DNA of 64,000 nt. Source: Microbulbifer sp. ALW1. Lineage in GTDB: Bacteria > Pseudomonadota > Gammaproteobacteria > Pseudomonadales > Cellvibrionaceae. Both the position numbers and the translations under genes were made by a program. Shown here piece after piece: positions 27,655 through 39,052 of this stretch. Where the stretch lies: the NCBI RefSeq assembly GCF_009903625.1, contig NZ_CP047569.1:1582501-1646500 (forward strand), read 5' to 3'. Each line of letters begins with the position of its first letter. Within the stretch, counting starts at the first letter, position 1. The notes beneath the pieces were generated by a model. It saw only the letters and a program-made list of their open reading frames with translations, did no database searches and was not told the DNA's origin.

Positions 27655-27684
27655 GGAACTGACTGCTGAGAAGCGGTCAGTTCC
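27655..27684. other. 9-bp stem-loop after the RimK-like gene
   Basis: GGAACTGAC (27655-27663) pairs exactly with GTCAGTTCC (27676-27684). No T-run follows, so it may stabilise the mRNA end or be a Rho-dependent end rather than an intrinsic terminator. Confidence 0.45.
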
Positions 27685-27813
27685 GGCGCTAGATTCTGGC
27701 GCGCAGCTGCTGCCTTTCCGTTGGTGGCTGCGGTTGGCCGGTACTAGTCTTTTGGGGTGCACCGCCCGGTTCAGGTTTTCACACTTTGTGATCCCAAGTT
27801 GTGACCCCAAAAG

Positions 27814-28455
27814 ATGTTGAAGTCAGAAAATAAAGCTCCTGCCGCCAATCCGCTGGCCGTTTCTGCGACGGGGGGACTTTCCCGCATACCCGTCCGCTTC
27901 CGTCCCGATCGTCTCGGTTTCCTGTTTCTTGTCATGCTCGTGTGTCTGTCTCCGCTGAAGGCCGCTGCCAGCGAGCACCTGTCAGACAGCGATCTCGGGC
28001 GCAAGGTGATGGTGGACTATATCGTGCATTTCGCCCATCACCTGCAGTGGCCCATTGATGTTTTCAACGGGACAAACGCGCCCTTCCGGATTTGTGTCAT
28101 GGGCGAGGATCAACTGGTAGCCCCGCTGACCGCGCGGCTCAACCGGCACCGGGTGCAGGGGCGTCTGGTGGCGCTGGAGGAAGTCCACGACGGTGAAATG
28201 CTGCGCGCGCGCCGCTGCCAGATCATTGTCATGGGCGATATGACTGCTGAGCAATTGCTGAAGGCGGTGGGAGCACTGGAATTCTTCCCGGTACTGACAG
28301 TGAGCGATTTCAGCCGTTTTGCGGCCTTGGGCGGTATGGTCGAGTTTGCCGGTAGCGGCGGCAATATGGCGCTGCAGCTAAATAAGACCCGGTTGGAGCG
28401 GGCTGAATTGAAAATGGGCAACAGCCTGTTCCGGCTGAGTCGGCAGGTGAATTGA
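27814..28455 (+). CDS. YfiR family periplasmic protein
   Basis: A 213-residue protein. A hydrophobic segment at about residues 34-52 (LGFLFLVMLVCLSPLKAAAS) looks like a signal peptide preceded by an unusually long n-region. The mature part matches the YfiR/DUF4154 family: KVMVDYIVHFAHHLQWP, then FRICVMGED, CQIIVMGDM and MVEFAGSGGNMALQLN. In Pseudomonas, YfiR is a periplasmic repressor of the diguanylate cyclase YfiN. No yfiN-like gene lies next to it here, so its partner must be elsewhere if that model applies. The start is uncertain because the ribosome binding site is weak. Confidence 0.8.
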   Translation: MLKSENKAPAANPLAVSATGGLSRIPVRFRPDRLGFLFLVMLVCLSPLKAAASEHLSDSDLGRKVMVDYIVHFAHHLQWPIDVFNGTNAPFRICVMGEDQLVAPLTARLNRHRVQGRLVALEEVHDGEMLRARRCQIIVMGDMTAEQLLKAVGALEFFPVLTVSDFSRFAALGGMVEFAGSGGNMALQLNKTRLERAELKMGNSLFRLSRQVN

Positions 28456-28721
28456 CTGACAGGTTTTGTGCTGCCCGGGGCATCTCTCGGTTTGCTGTCG
28501 CTGTGGTCGGGTTTGGCGCATATTTGTACTGGCGGCCGGGGCTGTTTTCCCGTAGAATCTGCGCCCGGCTTGGAAAGGTCCCTCCGCAGTCGCCCGGCGC
28601 CGAAAAGTGCATTTTGATGCCATTCTGTGTCCTGGGCCTGAGGCTTTCCCGCCAAGATAAGTGCCGGTGGCAAGCACCGCACACGCAGTGAGAGCCCAAG
28701 TGAGCCCTTTAAAAACCGCGC

Positions 28722-28793
28722 GTGAATAAATTTATAAAAAAGCGAGATGAAGCAGACGTTTCATCTCGCTTTTTTATAAAAGGCACCCGGTAA
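28722..28793 (+). other. possible leader peptide of carAB
   Basis: A GTG-initiated frame of 23 codons (MNKFIKKRDEADVSSRFF, then five more residues ending GTR) spans the hairpin just upstream of carA and contains three Arg codons. No convincing ribosome binding site precedes it, so this is weak and only suggestive of attenuation. Confidence 0.2.
28736..28776. terminator. strong terminator-like hairpin upstream of carA
   Basis: AAAAAAGCGAGATGAA pairs with TTCATCTCGCTTTTTT around loop GCAGACG. The A and T runs make it usable in both directions. It could end readthrough from the YfiR-like gene or serve as a transcription attenuator for carAB about 100 bases downstream. Confidence 0.8.
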
Positions 28794-28872
28794 AAAAGTT
28801 GCAGGTGAAACTGCTGCTGACTGTAGGCCCTCTCACCCCGCCCGGAAGCTGTTCTGACGATTGGAGATTGAA

Positions 28873-30054
<1,182 letters not shown>

Positions 30055-30123
30055 GCCGCCTCTACTTGAAACGAAGACCAGAATTTTATCCACCGGCTGC
30101 GGCCGGCTAGATACGGAAGAAAG

Positions 30124-33100
30124 ATGCCAAAACGCACAGACATTAAAAGCATTCTGATCATCGGTGCCGGCCCCATCGTCATCGGTCAGGCCTGTGAATT
30201 TGACTACTCCGGCGCCCAGGCCTGTAAAGCCCTGCGCGAAGAGGGGTTCCGGGTGATCCTGGTGAACTCCAACCCGGCCACCATCATGACCGACCCGGCC
30301 ATGGCGGATGCCACTTACATCGAGCCGGTGGAGTGGAAAACCGTTGCCAAGATCATCGAGAAAGAGCGCCCGGACGCCATCCTGCCTACCATGGGCGGCC
30401 AGACTGCACTGAACTGTGCGCTGGCGCTGGACAAGCACGGCGTGCTGAAAGAGTTTGGCTGTGAGCTGATCGGTGCGGACAAGAACGCCATCGAAAAAGC
30501 GGAAGACCGCAACCTGTTCGACAAGGCGATGAAGGCCATTGGCCTCGAGACCCCGCGTGCCAAGATCGTGCACTCCATGGAGGAAGCGAAAAAGGTGCCG
30601 GAGGAATTTGGTTTCCCGGTGATCATTCGCCCGTCCTTTACCATGGGTGGTTCCGGCGGTGGTGTGGCCTACAACTGGCCGGAGTTCGAGGAAATCTGCA
30701 AACGCGGCCTCGACCTGTCGCCGACCAACGAGCTGCTGATCGACGAGTCCCTGCTCGGCTGGAAAGAGTACGAGATGGAAGTTGTGCGTGACAAAAACGA
30801 CAACTGCATCATCGTCTGTGCGATCGAAAACTTCGACCCCATGGGTGTGCACACCGGTGACTCCATCACTGTGGCCCCGGCCCAGACCCTCACCGACAAG
30901 GAATACCAGCTGATGCGTAACGCATCCATCGCGGTATTGCGCGAGATCGGTGTTGAGACTGGCGGTTCTAACGTGCAGTTCGGTATGGATCCGAAAACCG
31001 GCCGCATGGTGATCATCGAGATGAACCCGCGGGTGTCCCGTTCCTCCGCACTGGCCTCCAAGGCCACCGGTTTCCCGATCGCCAAGGTCGCGGCCAAGCT
31101 GGCGGTGGGTTACACCCTGGACGAGCTGCAGAACGACATCACCGGCGGTGCGACCCCGGCGTCTTTCGAGCCGTCCATCGATTACGTGGTTACCAAGATT
31201 CCGCGCTTCACCTTCGAGAAGTTCGGTGAAGCTGACGCCCGCCTGACCACCCAGATGAAATCCGTGGGTGAGGTGATGGCGATCGGTCGTAACTTTCAAG
31301 AGTCCATGCAGAAAGCCCTGCGCGGTCTGGAAGTGGGTTCCTTCGGTTTCGAGCCGAAACTCGACCCGGCAGAAGTGGGCTCCATGGAGAACCTGCGCCG
31401 AGAGCTTTCCGTACCGGGCGCCGAGCGTATCTGGTACGTGGGCGATGCCTTCCGTATGGGCCTGAGCATCGACGAGGTTTACGAGCTTTCCGGTATCGAC
31501 CCCTGGTTCCTGGTGCAGATCAAGGAACTGATGGATATCGAAGAGCCGCTGAAGTCCATGCCGACTTCTGCGCTGGATGCCAAGACCATGCGCTTCCTCA
31601 AGCGCAAGGGCTTCTCCGACAAGCGCCTGGCCGACCTATTGGGCGTAAGCCAGAAAACCGTGCGTGAATTCCGCCACAAGCTGGGTGTATTCCCGTCCTA
31701 CAAGCGTGTGGATACCTGTGCGGCCGAGTTCGCCACCAGCACCGCTTACATGTATTCCACCTACGATGAAGAGTGTGAAGCCGAGCCGACGGACAACAAG
31801 AAAATCATGGTACTCGGCGGTGGCCCCAACCGTATCGGTCAGGGCATCGAGTTCGATTACTGCTGTGTACACGCGGCACTGGCCATGCGTGAAGACGGTT
31901 ACGAGACCATCATGGTCAACTGTAACCCGGAGACGGTTTCCACTGACTACGACACTTCCGACCGCCTCTACTTCGAGCCGGTAACCCTGGAAGACGTGCT
32001 GGAAATCGTACGCAAGGAAAAGCCGGTGGGCGTGATCGTCCAGTTTGGTGGCCAGACGCCGCTGAACCTGGCGCGCTACCTGGCCAACGAAGGTGTGCCG
32101 ATCATCGGTACCACCCCGGAACAGATCGACCGCGCCGAAGACCGCGAGCGCTTCCAGCAGATGATCATGCGCCTCGGCCTCAAGCAGCCGCAGAATGCCA
32201 TCGTGCGCTCCGAGTACGAAGCGATTCAGCGCGCGAAAGAAGTGGGTTACCCGCTGGTGGTGCGCCCGTCCTACGTACTGGGCGGCCGCGCCATGGAGAT
32301 CGTCTACAAGGAAGACGAACTCAAGACCTACATGAAGGAAGCGGTAGAAGTTTCCGAAGATGCACCGGTACTGCTGGATCATTTCCTGCACTCCGCCATT
32401 GAGGTGGATATCGATGCGGTATCCGACGGCCAGGACGTGGTAATCGGCGCGATCATGCAGCACATCGAACAGTGTGGCGTGCACTCCGGTGACTCCGCCT
32501 GCTCCCTGCCGCCCTACAGCCTGCCGGCGGACGTGCAGGACAAGATGCGCGAGCAGGTCAAAGCCATGGCCCGCGAACTGGGCGTGGTTGGCCTGATGAA
32601 CACCCAGCTGGCCTACCAGGACGGCGAGATCTACGTGATCGAGGTGAACCCGCGCGCTTCCCGGACCGTACCTTTTGTATCCAAGTGCATCGGTACTTCC
32701 CTGGCGAAGATCGCCGCGCGCTGTCAGGCCGGTATCAGCCTGGCGGAGCAGGGCTTCACCAAGGAAATTGTGCCGGATTACTACTCCGTCAAAGAGTCGG
32801 TATTCCCGTTCAACAAATTCCCGAAAGTGGACCCGATCCTCGGCCCGGAAATGAAATCCACCGGTGAGGTGATGGGTGTAGGTGAAACCTTCGCCGAAGC
32901 CTTCGACAAAGGCTTGATCGGTGCGGGTGACGCACTGCCGGAGTCCGGCAAGGTGTTCATCTCCGTGCGCGATGTGGACAAGCCCGGTGTGGTGGATGTG
33001 GCTCGCGAGTTGTCCAGTCTGGGCTTCGAGCTGGTGGCTACCCGCGGTACCGCCAAGGTCTTGCAAGATGCTGGCATTACCGTTACAACGGTCAACAAGA

Positions 33101-33354
33101 TGAGCGAAGGTCGCCCGCATATCGTCGATATGATCAAAAATGACGAAATTGCGCTGGTGGTCAACACCACCGAGGGGCGTCAGGCCATTCGCGATTCTGC
33201 AGATATCCGTCGCAGTGCCGAGAACCATCAGGTGTGCTACACCACTACGCTGGCTGCGGCCCGCGCCATGGCCATGGCCATGCAGATTGCGGAACCGCAT
33301 CAGGTGCGTAGCCTGCAGGATCTGCATCAGCGGGTCCGCCACCTGCAAGGCTAG
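30124..33354 (+). CDS. carB: carbamoyl phosphate synthase large subunit
   Basis: A 1076-residue protein with two homologous ATP-grasp halves (about 1-400 and 550-935). Each begins with a Rossmann-like start ([20 protein letters not shown] and [19 protein letters not shown]). A central oligomerisation domain and a C-terminal MGS-like allosteric domain (about 936-1076) complete the usual architecture. It phosphorylates bicarbonate and carbamate with two ATP. All landmarks look normal. An intrinsic terminator follows at 33405. Confidence 0.98.
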   Translation: MPKRTDIKSILIIGAGPIVIGQACEFDYSGAQACKALREEGFRVILVNSNPATIMTDPAMADATYIEPVEWKTVAKIIEKERPDAILPTMGGQTALNCALALDKHGVLKEFGCELIGADKNAIEKAEDRNLFDKAMKAIGLETPRAKIVHSMEEAKKVPEEFGFPVIIRPSFTMGGSGGGVAYNWPEFEEICKRGLDLSPTNELLIDESLLGWKEYEMEVVRDKNDNCIIVCAIENFDPMGVHTGDSITVAPAQTLTDKEYQLMRNASIAVLREIGVETGGSNVQFGMDPKTGRMVIIEMNPRVSRSSALASKATGFPIAKVAAKLAVGYTLDELQNDITGGATPASFEPSIDYVVTKIPRFTFEKFGEADARLTTQMKSVGEVMAIGRNFQESMQKALRGLEVGSFGFEPKLDPAEVGSMENLRRELSVPGAERIWYVGDAFRMGLSIDEVYELSGIDPWFLVQIKELMDIEEPLKSMPTSALDAKTMRFLKRKGFSDKRLADLLGVSQKTVREFRHKLGVFPSYKRVDTCAAEFATSTAYMYSTYDEECEAEPTDNKKIMVLGGGPNRIGQGIEFDYCCVHAALAMREDGYETIMVNCNPETVSTDYDTSDRLYFEPVTLEDVLEIVRKEKPVGVIVQFGGQTPLNLARYLANEGVPIIGTTPEQIDRAEDRERFQQMIMRLGLKQPQNAIVRSEYEAIQRAKEVGYPLVVRPSYVLGGRAMEIVYKEDELKTYMKEAVEVSEDAPVLLDHFLHSAIEVDIDAVSDGQDVVIGAIMQHIEQCGVHSGDSACSLPPYSLPADVQDKMREQVKAMARELGVVGLMNTQLAYQDGEIYVIEVNPRASRTVPFVSKCIGTSLAKIAARCQAGISLAEQGFTKEIVPDYYSVKESVFPFNKFPKVDPILGPEMKSTGEVMGVGETFAEAFDKGLIGAGDALPESGKVFISVRDVDKPGVVDVARELSSLGFELVATRGTAKVLQDAGITVTTVNKMSEGRPHIVDMIKNDEIALVVNTTEGRQAIRDSADIRRSAENHQVCYTTTLAAARAMAMAMQIAEPHQVRSLQDLHQRVRHLQG

Positions 33355-33404
33355 TTGGCATCTGTCTGCTGCTCCTTGTATAAAGGGGCAATAAAACCTT
33401 AAGT

Positions 33405-33434
33405 AAAAAGCTTCGCCGTTTGGCGAAGCTTTTT
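33405..33434 (+). terminator. intrinsic terminator after carB
   Basis: AAAAAGCTTCGCC and GGCGAAGCTTTTT form a 13-bp stem with a four-base loop and a T-run, between carB and greA. Confidence 0.9.
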
Positions 33435-33464
33435 CGTTGTGAAATGACCATTTTGGAGGTTCCC

Positions 33465-33941
33465 TTGAACCGCGTACCCATGACCGTAGAGGGCGCAGAA
33501 GCCCTGCGAGCAGAACTGGATAACCTGAAGAAAGTAGAGCGCCCGGCGGTAGTACAGGCCATTGCCGAAGCCCGTGAACACGGCGATCTGAAAGAAAACG
33601 CCGAGTACCACGCGGCCCGTGAAAAACAGGGTTTTATCGAGGGGCGCATCCAGGAAATCGAAGCCAAGCTTTCCATGGCTCAGGTCATTGATGTAAAGGC
33701 GATTGAGCCTAGCGACAAAGTCATTTTCGGCACTACCGTCACCATTATTCACATGGAAAACGACAGTGAAGTGACCTACAAGATCGTAGGTGACGATGAA
33801 GCCGATGTGAAAAACAAGAAAATTTCCGTGAACTCCCCGATTGCCCGCGCGCTGATTGGTAAAGAGGTGGGTGACATTGTTGTGGTCAACACTCCGTCGG
33901 GCGCCATCGAATATGAGATTGATGCGGTAGCGCACCTGTAA
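33465..33941 (+). CDS. greA: transcription elongation factor GreA
   Basis: A 158-residue GreA, the same length as the E. coli protein. The N-terminal coiled coil (residues 1-75) has [35 protein letters not shown] and [14 protein letters not shown]; the two acidic tip residues (D and E of GDLKENAEY) that coordinate catalytic Mg2+ in RNA polymerase are present. The C-terminal domain ends with [11 protein letters not shown]. It rescues backtracked RNA polymerase by stimulating transcript cleavage. The start is a TTG at 33465 with GGAGG five bases upstream; the upstream extension to 33420 runs through the carB terminator and is not credible. Confidence 0.95.
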   Translation: MNRVPMTVEGAEALRAELDNLKKVERPAVVQAIAEAREHGDLKENAEYHAAREKQGFIEGRIQEIEAKLSMAQVIDVKAIEPSDKVIFGTTVTIIHMENDSEVTYKIVGDDEADVKNKKISVNSPIARALIGKEVGDIVVVNTPSGAIEYEIDAVAHL

Positions 33942-33964
33942 TCTCTGGTTTATTTCCAGAATTG

Positions 33965-33992
33965 AAAAGGCGGCCAAAATGGCCGCCTTTTT
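33965..33992. terminator. bidirectional terminator between greA and the curli locus
   Basis: AAAAGGCGGCC and GGCCGCCTTTTT form an 11-bp stem with a five-base loop. A and T runs on the two sides serve both greA (plus) and the last curlin gene (minus). Confidence 0.9.
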
Positions 33993-34013
33993 GTTTTGAG
34001 TGTAACAACGTTC

Positions 34014-34889
34014 TTACTGCAGGATATTCGCGTGGTTCCCTGAACCAATCTGGGTAATGATCGCTTCGTTCGATGTGGAACTTTGCGAGATATACGCCCG
34101 ATTGAGATTTCCGTACTGATTCACGATCGCGGAGTTTCCTCCCTGAACCTGCGAAATCACGGCCATATTGGCTATCCCACCCTGATTTATCAGAGCGGTA
34201 TTATGGCTCGAAGCCTGCGTCACCACGGCAAGGTTGCCAATACCATCCTGGACAATATCCACATTGTTGTACTGACCATGTTGCGTAGTGTGTGCATTAT
34301 TGCCGAACCCACTCTGGGTGATGGAACTGTAATGACCGCTGCCCACTTGAGTGATACTGGCAATTTGCCAGCTGCCGAACTGCAGAATATGTGCTTCGGA
34401 GTCGCTTGCTCCGTACTGGCCAATAAGGCCGTAGTGAACGTCGCCGTATTGTTTGATGGTGGCCATGTTGTCGTAACCGCCATACTGAAAAATACTGGCG
34501 ACATTACCGCTACCTGCTTGATCGATTAGAGCGTCACTGTTGACAGTGTCAATTTGAAAGGTACTTGCCCAGTTGTGCTGGCCGACCTGATAAATTGTTG
34601 CACTGTTATCCGCGCCACCCAATTGCAGTGAGTAAGCATTGTTTAATTGCCCGTACTGCGAGTGGTGCACCAGTCCGCCTAATGAGAGCGTATCGGAACT
34701 GTTCTCATTCGATCCACCGTGCTGGGTAATGATAATGACTGAACCGTTGTCAGCGGTCTGATCAATCAACGCCTCGTTGCCATTCCCGGTTTGCGTCAGG
34801 ATGGCCGTATTGTTGGATGCTATCGTCCAGCCACTGCTAGCCAATAAGACCGCAGCGGATAGAGCAGATAGTAGGGAGGGTACTTTCAC
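34014..34889 (-). CDS. curlin-repeat protein (curli subunit 4)
   Basis: A 291-residue secreted protein: signal peptide residues 1-24, then curlin repeats to the end. Each half-repeat is about 11 residues with the pattern N-x-A-x-I-x-Q-x-G-x-G (for example QSGFGNNAHTT, QHGQYNNVDIV, QDGIGNLAVVT), giving strand-loop-strand units of 22 residues, about a dozen in all. This is the amyloid repeat of CsgA/CsgB, but the protein is about twice as long as CsgA. The GTG start has GGAG six bases upstream. It is the last gene of the minus-strand curli locus and ends at the greA terminator. Confidence 0.85.
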   Translation of the reverse strand: MKVPSLLSALSAAVLLASSGWTIASNNTAILTQTGNGNEALIDQTADNGSVIIITQHGGSNENSSDTLSLGGLVHHSQYGQLNNAYSLQLGGADNSATIYQVGQHNWASTFQIDTVNSDALIDQAGSGNVASIFQYGGYDNMATIKQYGDVHYGLIGQYGASDSEAHILQFGSWQIASITQVGSGHYSSITQSGFGNNAHTTQHGQYNNVDIVQDGIGNLAVVTQASSHNTALINQGGIANMAVISQVQGGNSAIVNQYGNLNRAYISQSSTSNEAIITQIGSGNHANILQ

Positions 34890-35009
34890 TGGATGCTCCC
34901 TTATATGAAATGCAAAAAAGGAGTTTACGCACAGAGGTTTATATCTGGTGCCGTAGGTATAAGCTCCGGGTGCCTCGAAAGCACCCGGATCTTATCGCTC
35001 GCGATGTAA

Positions 35010-35882
35010 TTACTGGACAATTACACCGAAGTTGCCACCACCGGCTTGCAGACCGATCGCAACGTTGTTATCGGTGAACTGCGTGGTGTAGTGATGGTTA
35101 AGCACACCAATTTGACCGGTCAATGAGTAGTTACCATTGCCGTACTGGTGAGTAGAGGCCATATTCAGGAGGCCACCTTGTAGGGTCACCTGAACGTTGT
35201 TTTTACCGGACTGGTTAACATCCGCAATATTCACGACACCTACCTGACCGACATAAGAGGTGTTGTTTTTGTTGGACTGCATAACATTGGCATAGTTAGC
35301 AATACCCACTTGCAGAATATCGGAATCCTGATTTTTACCAGACTGAGTTGTATGGGCCATGTTGTAATCGCCGTACTGACTAGTGCTGGCTTTGGAACCG
35401 AAGCTCCAGATCTGGGTAGTGCTCTGCTCGTTGGATTTACCGTCTTGCTTCACCATTGAATAGTTGCCTGCACCGAAGGTTTGCAGGGTGTGAGATTTGT
35501 TGCCCTTGCCATACTGGTCGGTATTCGCGTGGCTGAAGAATTCAAAGATTTGCTGTGTATCGGAGTAGTTGCCGACACCCACTTGCAGGCTGCTGCTTAC
35601 GTTGCCGAGACCGAGAATTTGCGAGGCGGAAGCCTTGTTGTAGATACCCAGCTGCACTTGGTAAATTTTACCGTAGGCATGGAGTGCCTGGGTGGCATCC
35701 GCCTTGTTCACGTAGCCGATCTGGGTCTGGCTGATTAGGTTGTGTGCAGCCAGAAAAGACTGGTCAGCGGTAGCGTTGTTACCACCACCAAGTTGTAGCT
35801 GGAGGGCTGTGTTGTCATCTGCCATTACGCTGCCACTGGCGGCGATTAGGATGGCTGCGGCGATCGGGGAAAACGTCTTCAT
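35010..35882 (-). CDS. curlin-repeat protein (curli subunit 3)
   Basis: A 290-residue protein with signal peptide MKTFSPIAAAILIAASGSVM followed by Ala and then curlin repeats. Glutamines recur every 11 residues with Gly and Asn in the turns (for example QVGVGNYSDTQ, QYGKGNKSHTL, QSGKNNVQVTL, QYGNGNYSLTG). The ATG at 35882 follows GGAGCAACTC with good spacing; an earlier in-frame start at 35960 would put 26 non-signal residues ahead. It has more aromatic residues (Tyr, Phe) in its repeats than the other curlins. It probably forms or decorates the extracellular amyloid fibre. It has its own long upstream gap, so it may be expressed separately from the csg genes. Confidence 0.85.
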   Translation of the reverse strand: MKTFSPIAAAILIAASGSVMADDNTALQLQLGGGNNATADQSFLAAHNLISQTQIGYVNKADATQALHAYGKIYQVQLGIYNKASASQILGLGNVSSSLQVGVGNYSDTQQIFEFFSHANTDQYGKGNKSHTLQTFGAGNYSMVKQDGKSNEQSTTQIWSFGSKASTSQYGDYNMAHTTQSGKNQDSDILQVGIANYANVMQSNKNNTSYVGQVGVVNIADVNQSGKNNVQVTLQGGLLNMASTHQYGNGNYSLTGQIGVLNHHYTTQFTDNNVAIGLQAGGGNFGVIVQ

Positions 35883-36468
35883 GAGTTGCTCCTTTACTTC
35901 GGACGTTAGTACAACCAGCCCCGTGAGACTGGTTAACGATGGCGCAATGAAAAGCGCCATGTTCCATAAGGTGAAGCTCTGTGAGTGGCGTCATTGCCTA
36001 CTCGGTGGGGCTTCGCTACCTGAATCGTTGAGTGTCAAACCTGTGGTCTAATCCCTGTGGGGGCAGTAAATGACCATGAGTGAGTGCAATTTGATCTTTC
36101 GGGTTAAAAAGTGATCATCTTGGTATTGAGTGTTGCTTGCTCATGGGTGGGTCGCTATAGGAGAGAAGTCATGAAAGACTAGGAAGAAAGTACAGTTTTT
36201 AATCAGTATTGATTCCGGAAATACCGATTTCATAACCGAATGGATGGGAGGTGTCGCAAAAATTCTTTTTTTGACACGAATTCCAGCTTTTTTGATGCTG
36301 TTCTGGATAACCGTTGCGCTTTTAACGAGCGAAAATCACTGGCGTATGATTTAGCTGGCGAGTAGAAGGTAGCGGTGAGAGAGGTTGCCAGGGAATAGTG
36401 ATTGGCGGGCGTAGCTTGAATTACGCGTATAGGTACACAACAAATCGGTGGGCTGCTAGGTAGCTGGT
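35883..36468. other. 586-bp gap within the curli locus
   Basis: It separates the curlin pair 34014-35882 from the upstream csg genes and must contain a promoter for that pair on the minus strand. No RNA gene, mobile element or clear terminator was recognised. Confidence 0.5.
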
Positions 36469-37428
36469 TTACTGGGTTAAAGAAACCGAATTGCCATTGC
36501 CGAATTGCGTCACAACGGCCGTAGCAGAAATACCATTCTGGGAAACTGCGATGTTGTTCAGCGTACCTATCTGACTGACGATGGATTGGTGACTCCCACC
36601 CATACCAAATGACCCGTTTTGAGTAATACTCGCTTGGTTGAGAGATCCACTTTGTGTGGCCTTGATATCGTTGTTGTTATCTTCTTGAATTAATTCAATC
36701 TGGTTTGCGAAGCCTGACTGGAGTAAATCGGCTTCGTGCAAGCTGCCAGACTGTAGTGTGGTAGCTCGGTTGTATACGCCCTCCTGGTTGGTTGCGGAGA
36801 AGTGCGCAAGGCCGCTCTGGTGGGTGCTGGCTTTATTGTCATTTTCAATTTGGCTGACGAAAATGGCACTGTGAAAGCTAGTGTGCTGCGTTAAATTGGC
36901 TTGGTTCTCAGCCCCTTTTTGTCTTACCTGCACTCTGTTGAAATTACCATTTTCCTGAGATACCTCAGCCTCGTTGCCATAGCCGCCCTGACGGGTAGTC
37001 ACTGTGTTCTTGTAGGTGACAGACTGCAATACGGTTACCGAATTTTTAACACCGACCTGTGAACTGTTGATGGTATTCACACGGCCATATTGTTGCTGAG
37101 ATTCGATGTCGTTGAACAGCCCGTCCTGAACCTGGAGAATACTGCTACCAGACTCTTCCTTCTGAATTCCCTCGGCAGTATTTTGATAGCCCTTCTGGCG
37201 CTGTTCGAAATCATTATTCTCGGTGTTTATTTCTGTCTGCCCTGATATCGCGAGATTCTCAATACCGATCTGGTGTTGATAGATGGTGTTCTCTTCGGCA
37301 TTCAGTTTTTGCGTCGGGAGTGAAATAGCGACGAGCAACGCCACCGCCAATGCCGGAAATGTAGTCGTTACTGATGAAGATATGACAACTTCGCTGGCGT
37401 AAACCTGTGGCATGGCTCTGATTCTCAT
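36469..37428 (-). CDS. curlin-repeat protein, CsgA-like (curli subunit 2)
   Basis: A 319-residue protein. An N-terminal hydrophobic segment (about residues 21-40, ending near LNAEE) acts as signal peptide. The rest is curlin repeats with an 11-residue half period, seen as QSGSLHEADLL, QSGFANQIELI, QNGISATAVVT and QFGNGNSVSLTQ. It is richer in Glu and less regular than the other curlins in its first third. The C-terminal ending GNGNSVSLTQ resembles that of the other subunits. It starts 31 bases after the CsgB-like gene and is probably cotranscribed with it, so major and minor subunits would be made together. Confidence 0.82.
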   Translation of the reverse strand: MRIRAMPQVYASEVVISSSVTTTFPALAVALLVAISLPTQKLNAEENTIYQHQIGIENLAISGQTEINTENNDFEQRQKGYQNTAEGIQKEESGSSILQVQDGLFNDIESQQQYGRVNTINSSQVGVKNSVTVLQSVTYKNTVTTRQGGYGNEAEVSQENGNFNRVQVRQKGAENQANLTQHTSFHSAIFVSQIENDNKASTHQSGLAHFSATNQEGVYNRATTLQSGSLHEADLLQSGFANQIELIQEDNNNDIKATQSGSLNQASITQNGSFGMGGSHQSIVSQIGTLNNIAVSQNGISATAVVTQFGNGNSVSLTQ

Positions 37429-37459
37429 ATACCGAACTATTTGAGTGGCAATACGGTTG

Positions 37460-38032
37460 TCAGTCGTATTGATTCACGGTTGTTGTCATCGAGACACCGG
37501 TCTGGGTTACGGCGGTGTGCAGGCCGTTGCCGCGCTGGTTGATGGTTATCTGGTGGGATAATCCAATCTGTTCTACCTTGGCCGAATTATTGACGCCATA
37601 TTGTGAAATACCCGCCTTGTGGGCAAACCCAATCTGCTCCAGCAGAATCATGTTTTCGTAGCCTGCCTGAACCAGAATGGCGATATTACTCTCACCGAGC
37701 TGGCTCAAGGTGGTGCTGTTCGCTTGTCCTGCCTGGCTACTTAACAGAAGGTTTCCATAGCCAGCCTGTTGCACCGTTAGAAAATTAATGGTCCCGTACT
37801 GCTGTGCGGAAACATGATTGAAGTTACCTTCCTGATTGATAATGGCCATGTTGGCAACGGAATAACCCAGGGGCTGGTCGATTTCGCTGATCGCGGAAAG
37901 TTCGGAACTTCCTAAATAATTCTGGGTATGCCCTGGAGTGCTGAACAGGCCGAAACATACAGCGCCGGTACAAAGCGTCGTCAATTTTCGCGCGCGAAAG
38001 TCACCGCACCATGACAAGGTTAGGCTATTCAT
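37460..38032 (-). CDS. curlin-repeat protein, CsgB-like nucleator (curli subunit 1)
   Basis: A 190-residue curlin, close to the size of CsgB (151) and the shortest of the four. A signal region covers about residues 15-35. Repeats include QYGVNNSAKVE, QIGLSHQITIN, QRGNGLHTAVT, resembling the repeats of CsgB. By size and position directly after csgG it is the best candidate for the nucleator that anchors the fibre to the cell surface. The assignment to CsgB rather than CsgA is inference. Confidence 0.78.
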   Translation of the reverse strand: MNSLTLSWCGDFRARKLTTLCTGAVCFGLFSTPGHTQNYLGSSELSAISEIDQPLGYSVANMAIINQEGNFNHVSAQQYGTINFLTVQQAGYGNLLLSSQAGQANSTTLSQLGESNIAILVQAGYENMILLEQIGFAHKAGISQYGVNNSAKVEQIGLSHQITINQRGNGLHTAVTQTGVSMTTTVNQYD

Positions 38033-38070
38033 ATCACTTGCTCAGCTGTGTCAGTTATCGATTATCAGCG

Positions 38071-38934
38071 TTATAAAATTACGGCATTTTCATTCAGGTA
38101 GTACTGCAATACCGGGTTATTGATATCTTCCGGGTTTTGCAGCGCCCAGGAATTATTGACAATTCCCTGACTGATTAGGTGAATAACCGCAGATTCCATC
38201 GCGGAAAGCATCGCCATCTGAGCGGGTTCGTTGGTTGTGGTGCCAAGTTCAATTTCCAGCAAGCGCTTGAATTTTACATAGCGGAATACATCGGCACTGA
38301 TTGCTTTCGAGTAAATGGTTTTGGAGGTGAGTACTGTGTGCAGAACTTGACCAGAGCGTATGTCAATGGCACGCAGATTTACGGTGACCTGATCCACCCG
38401 GTATTGTTCATCGGCGCCAATACCAAAGTAGCGTGCGCCGGCACCTCCCGTGCGCAAGTTGGTGTCGTAGGCCACTACGCCGCCTTCCAGTAGAACGTTG
38501 GCCGCGATTAGCGAGGGCAGCATTATGTTGTTTTCGGGGGCATCTGGCTTGGCCAGGGCGGCGCGAATGATCTTGCGCTCGGTCAGCAGGTTTTGCAGGC
38601 CTTCTCTCTCCAGGGGAATGAACCAGCCGGATTCGCTGAGCACGTTCATCAACATGGATGCGGCGCCCTGGGTTACGGCGGTTGAAAAGCTGCTGGCCGG
38701 GGCAGGCTTGTACTGTCCCGTTTGATCCCTGAAGTTGTAAACGGCGGCCAGGATTTTCCCCTTGGGCTGGGGGAGATTGACCAGGTCCCGGTAAGTACTG
38801 ACTCGGGGGGTCAGCTGGGCGTCGGTAATTCCTGGGCCGAACAGGGCGTCACCGGTTTTTTTTACAACTGTGCAACCACTTACTGCCATCAGAAAGGAAA
38901 GGGCGGCGGCAAGTTTAGAACCTCTAATAAACAT
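38071..38934 (-). CDS. csgG: curli secretion channel CsgG
   Basis: A 287-residue outer-membrane lipoprotein. The signal peptide ends with lipobox AVSGC (Cys21). CsgG landmarks follow: LPQPKGKILAAVYNFRDQTGQYK near residue 45 (split here as LPQPKGKILAAVYNFRD and QTGQYKPAP), GAASMLMNVLSESGWF, PLEREGLQNLLTERK, and VAYDTN. CsgG forms the nonameric pore that exports curlin subunits. The ATG at 38934 gives a normal lipoprotein signal; a TTG five codons earlier is less likely. The family length is about 277, so it is complete. Confidence 0.93.
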   Translation of the reverse strand: MFIRGSKLAAALSFLMAVSGCTVVKKTGDALFGPGITDAQLTPRVSTYRDLVNLPQPKGKILAAVYNFRDQTGQYKPAPASSFSTAVTQGAASMLMNVLSESGWFIPLEREGLQNLLTERKIIRAALAKPDAPENNIMLPSLIAANVLLEGGVVAYDTNLRTGGAGARYFGIGADEQYRVDQVTVNLRAIDIRSGQVLHTVLTSKTIYSKAISADVFRYVKFKRLLEIELGTTTNEPAQMAMLSAMESAVIHLISQGIVNNSWALQNPEDINNPVLQYYLNENAVIL

Positions 38935-39052
38935 CTCACTTGACTCCAATATTATTCACAATTATTTAGGATTTAGGTGTCAGCTCTGGGTGCTTCTAGG
39001 TGGAACTGATAATAGGAATTCCTTTTAGGTGATTCTGAGTGTGTATGGACGA

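Larger units (their letters stand above)
28456..28872. other. 417-bp gene-poor region upstream of carA
   Basis: It must hold the carAB promoter. It contains a strong terminator-like hairpin (28736-28776) and a 23-codon frame around it (28722-28793). The first 200 bases show nothing I recognise. Confidence 0.5.

Noticed and set aside
34014..38032. Regular short repeats suggesting a CRISPR array or satellite
   Set aside because: The periodicity comes from curlin repeats in coding sequence (33-bp half-repeats, varying bases); spacers and exact direct repeats are absent.
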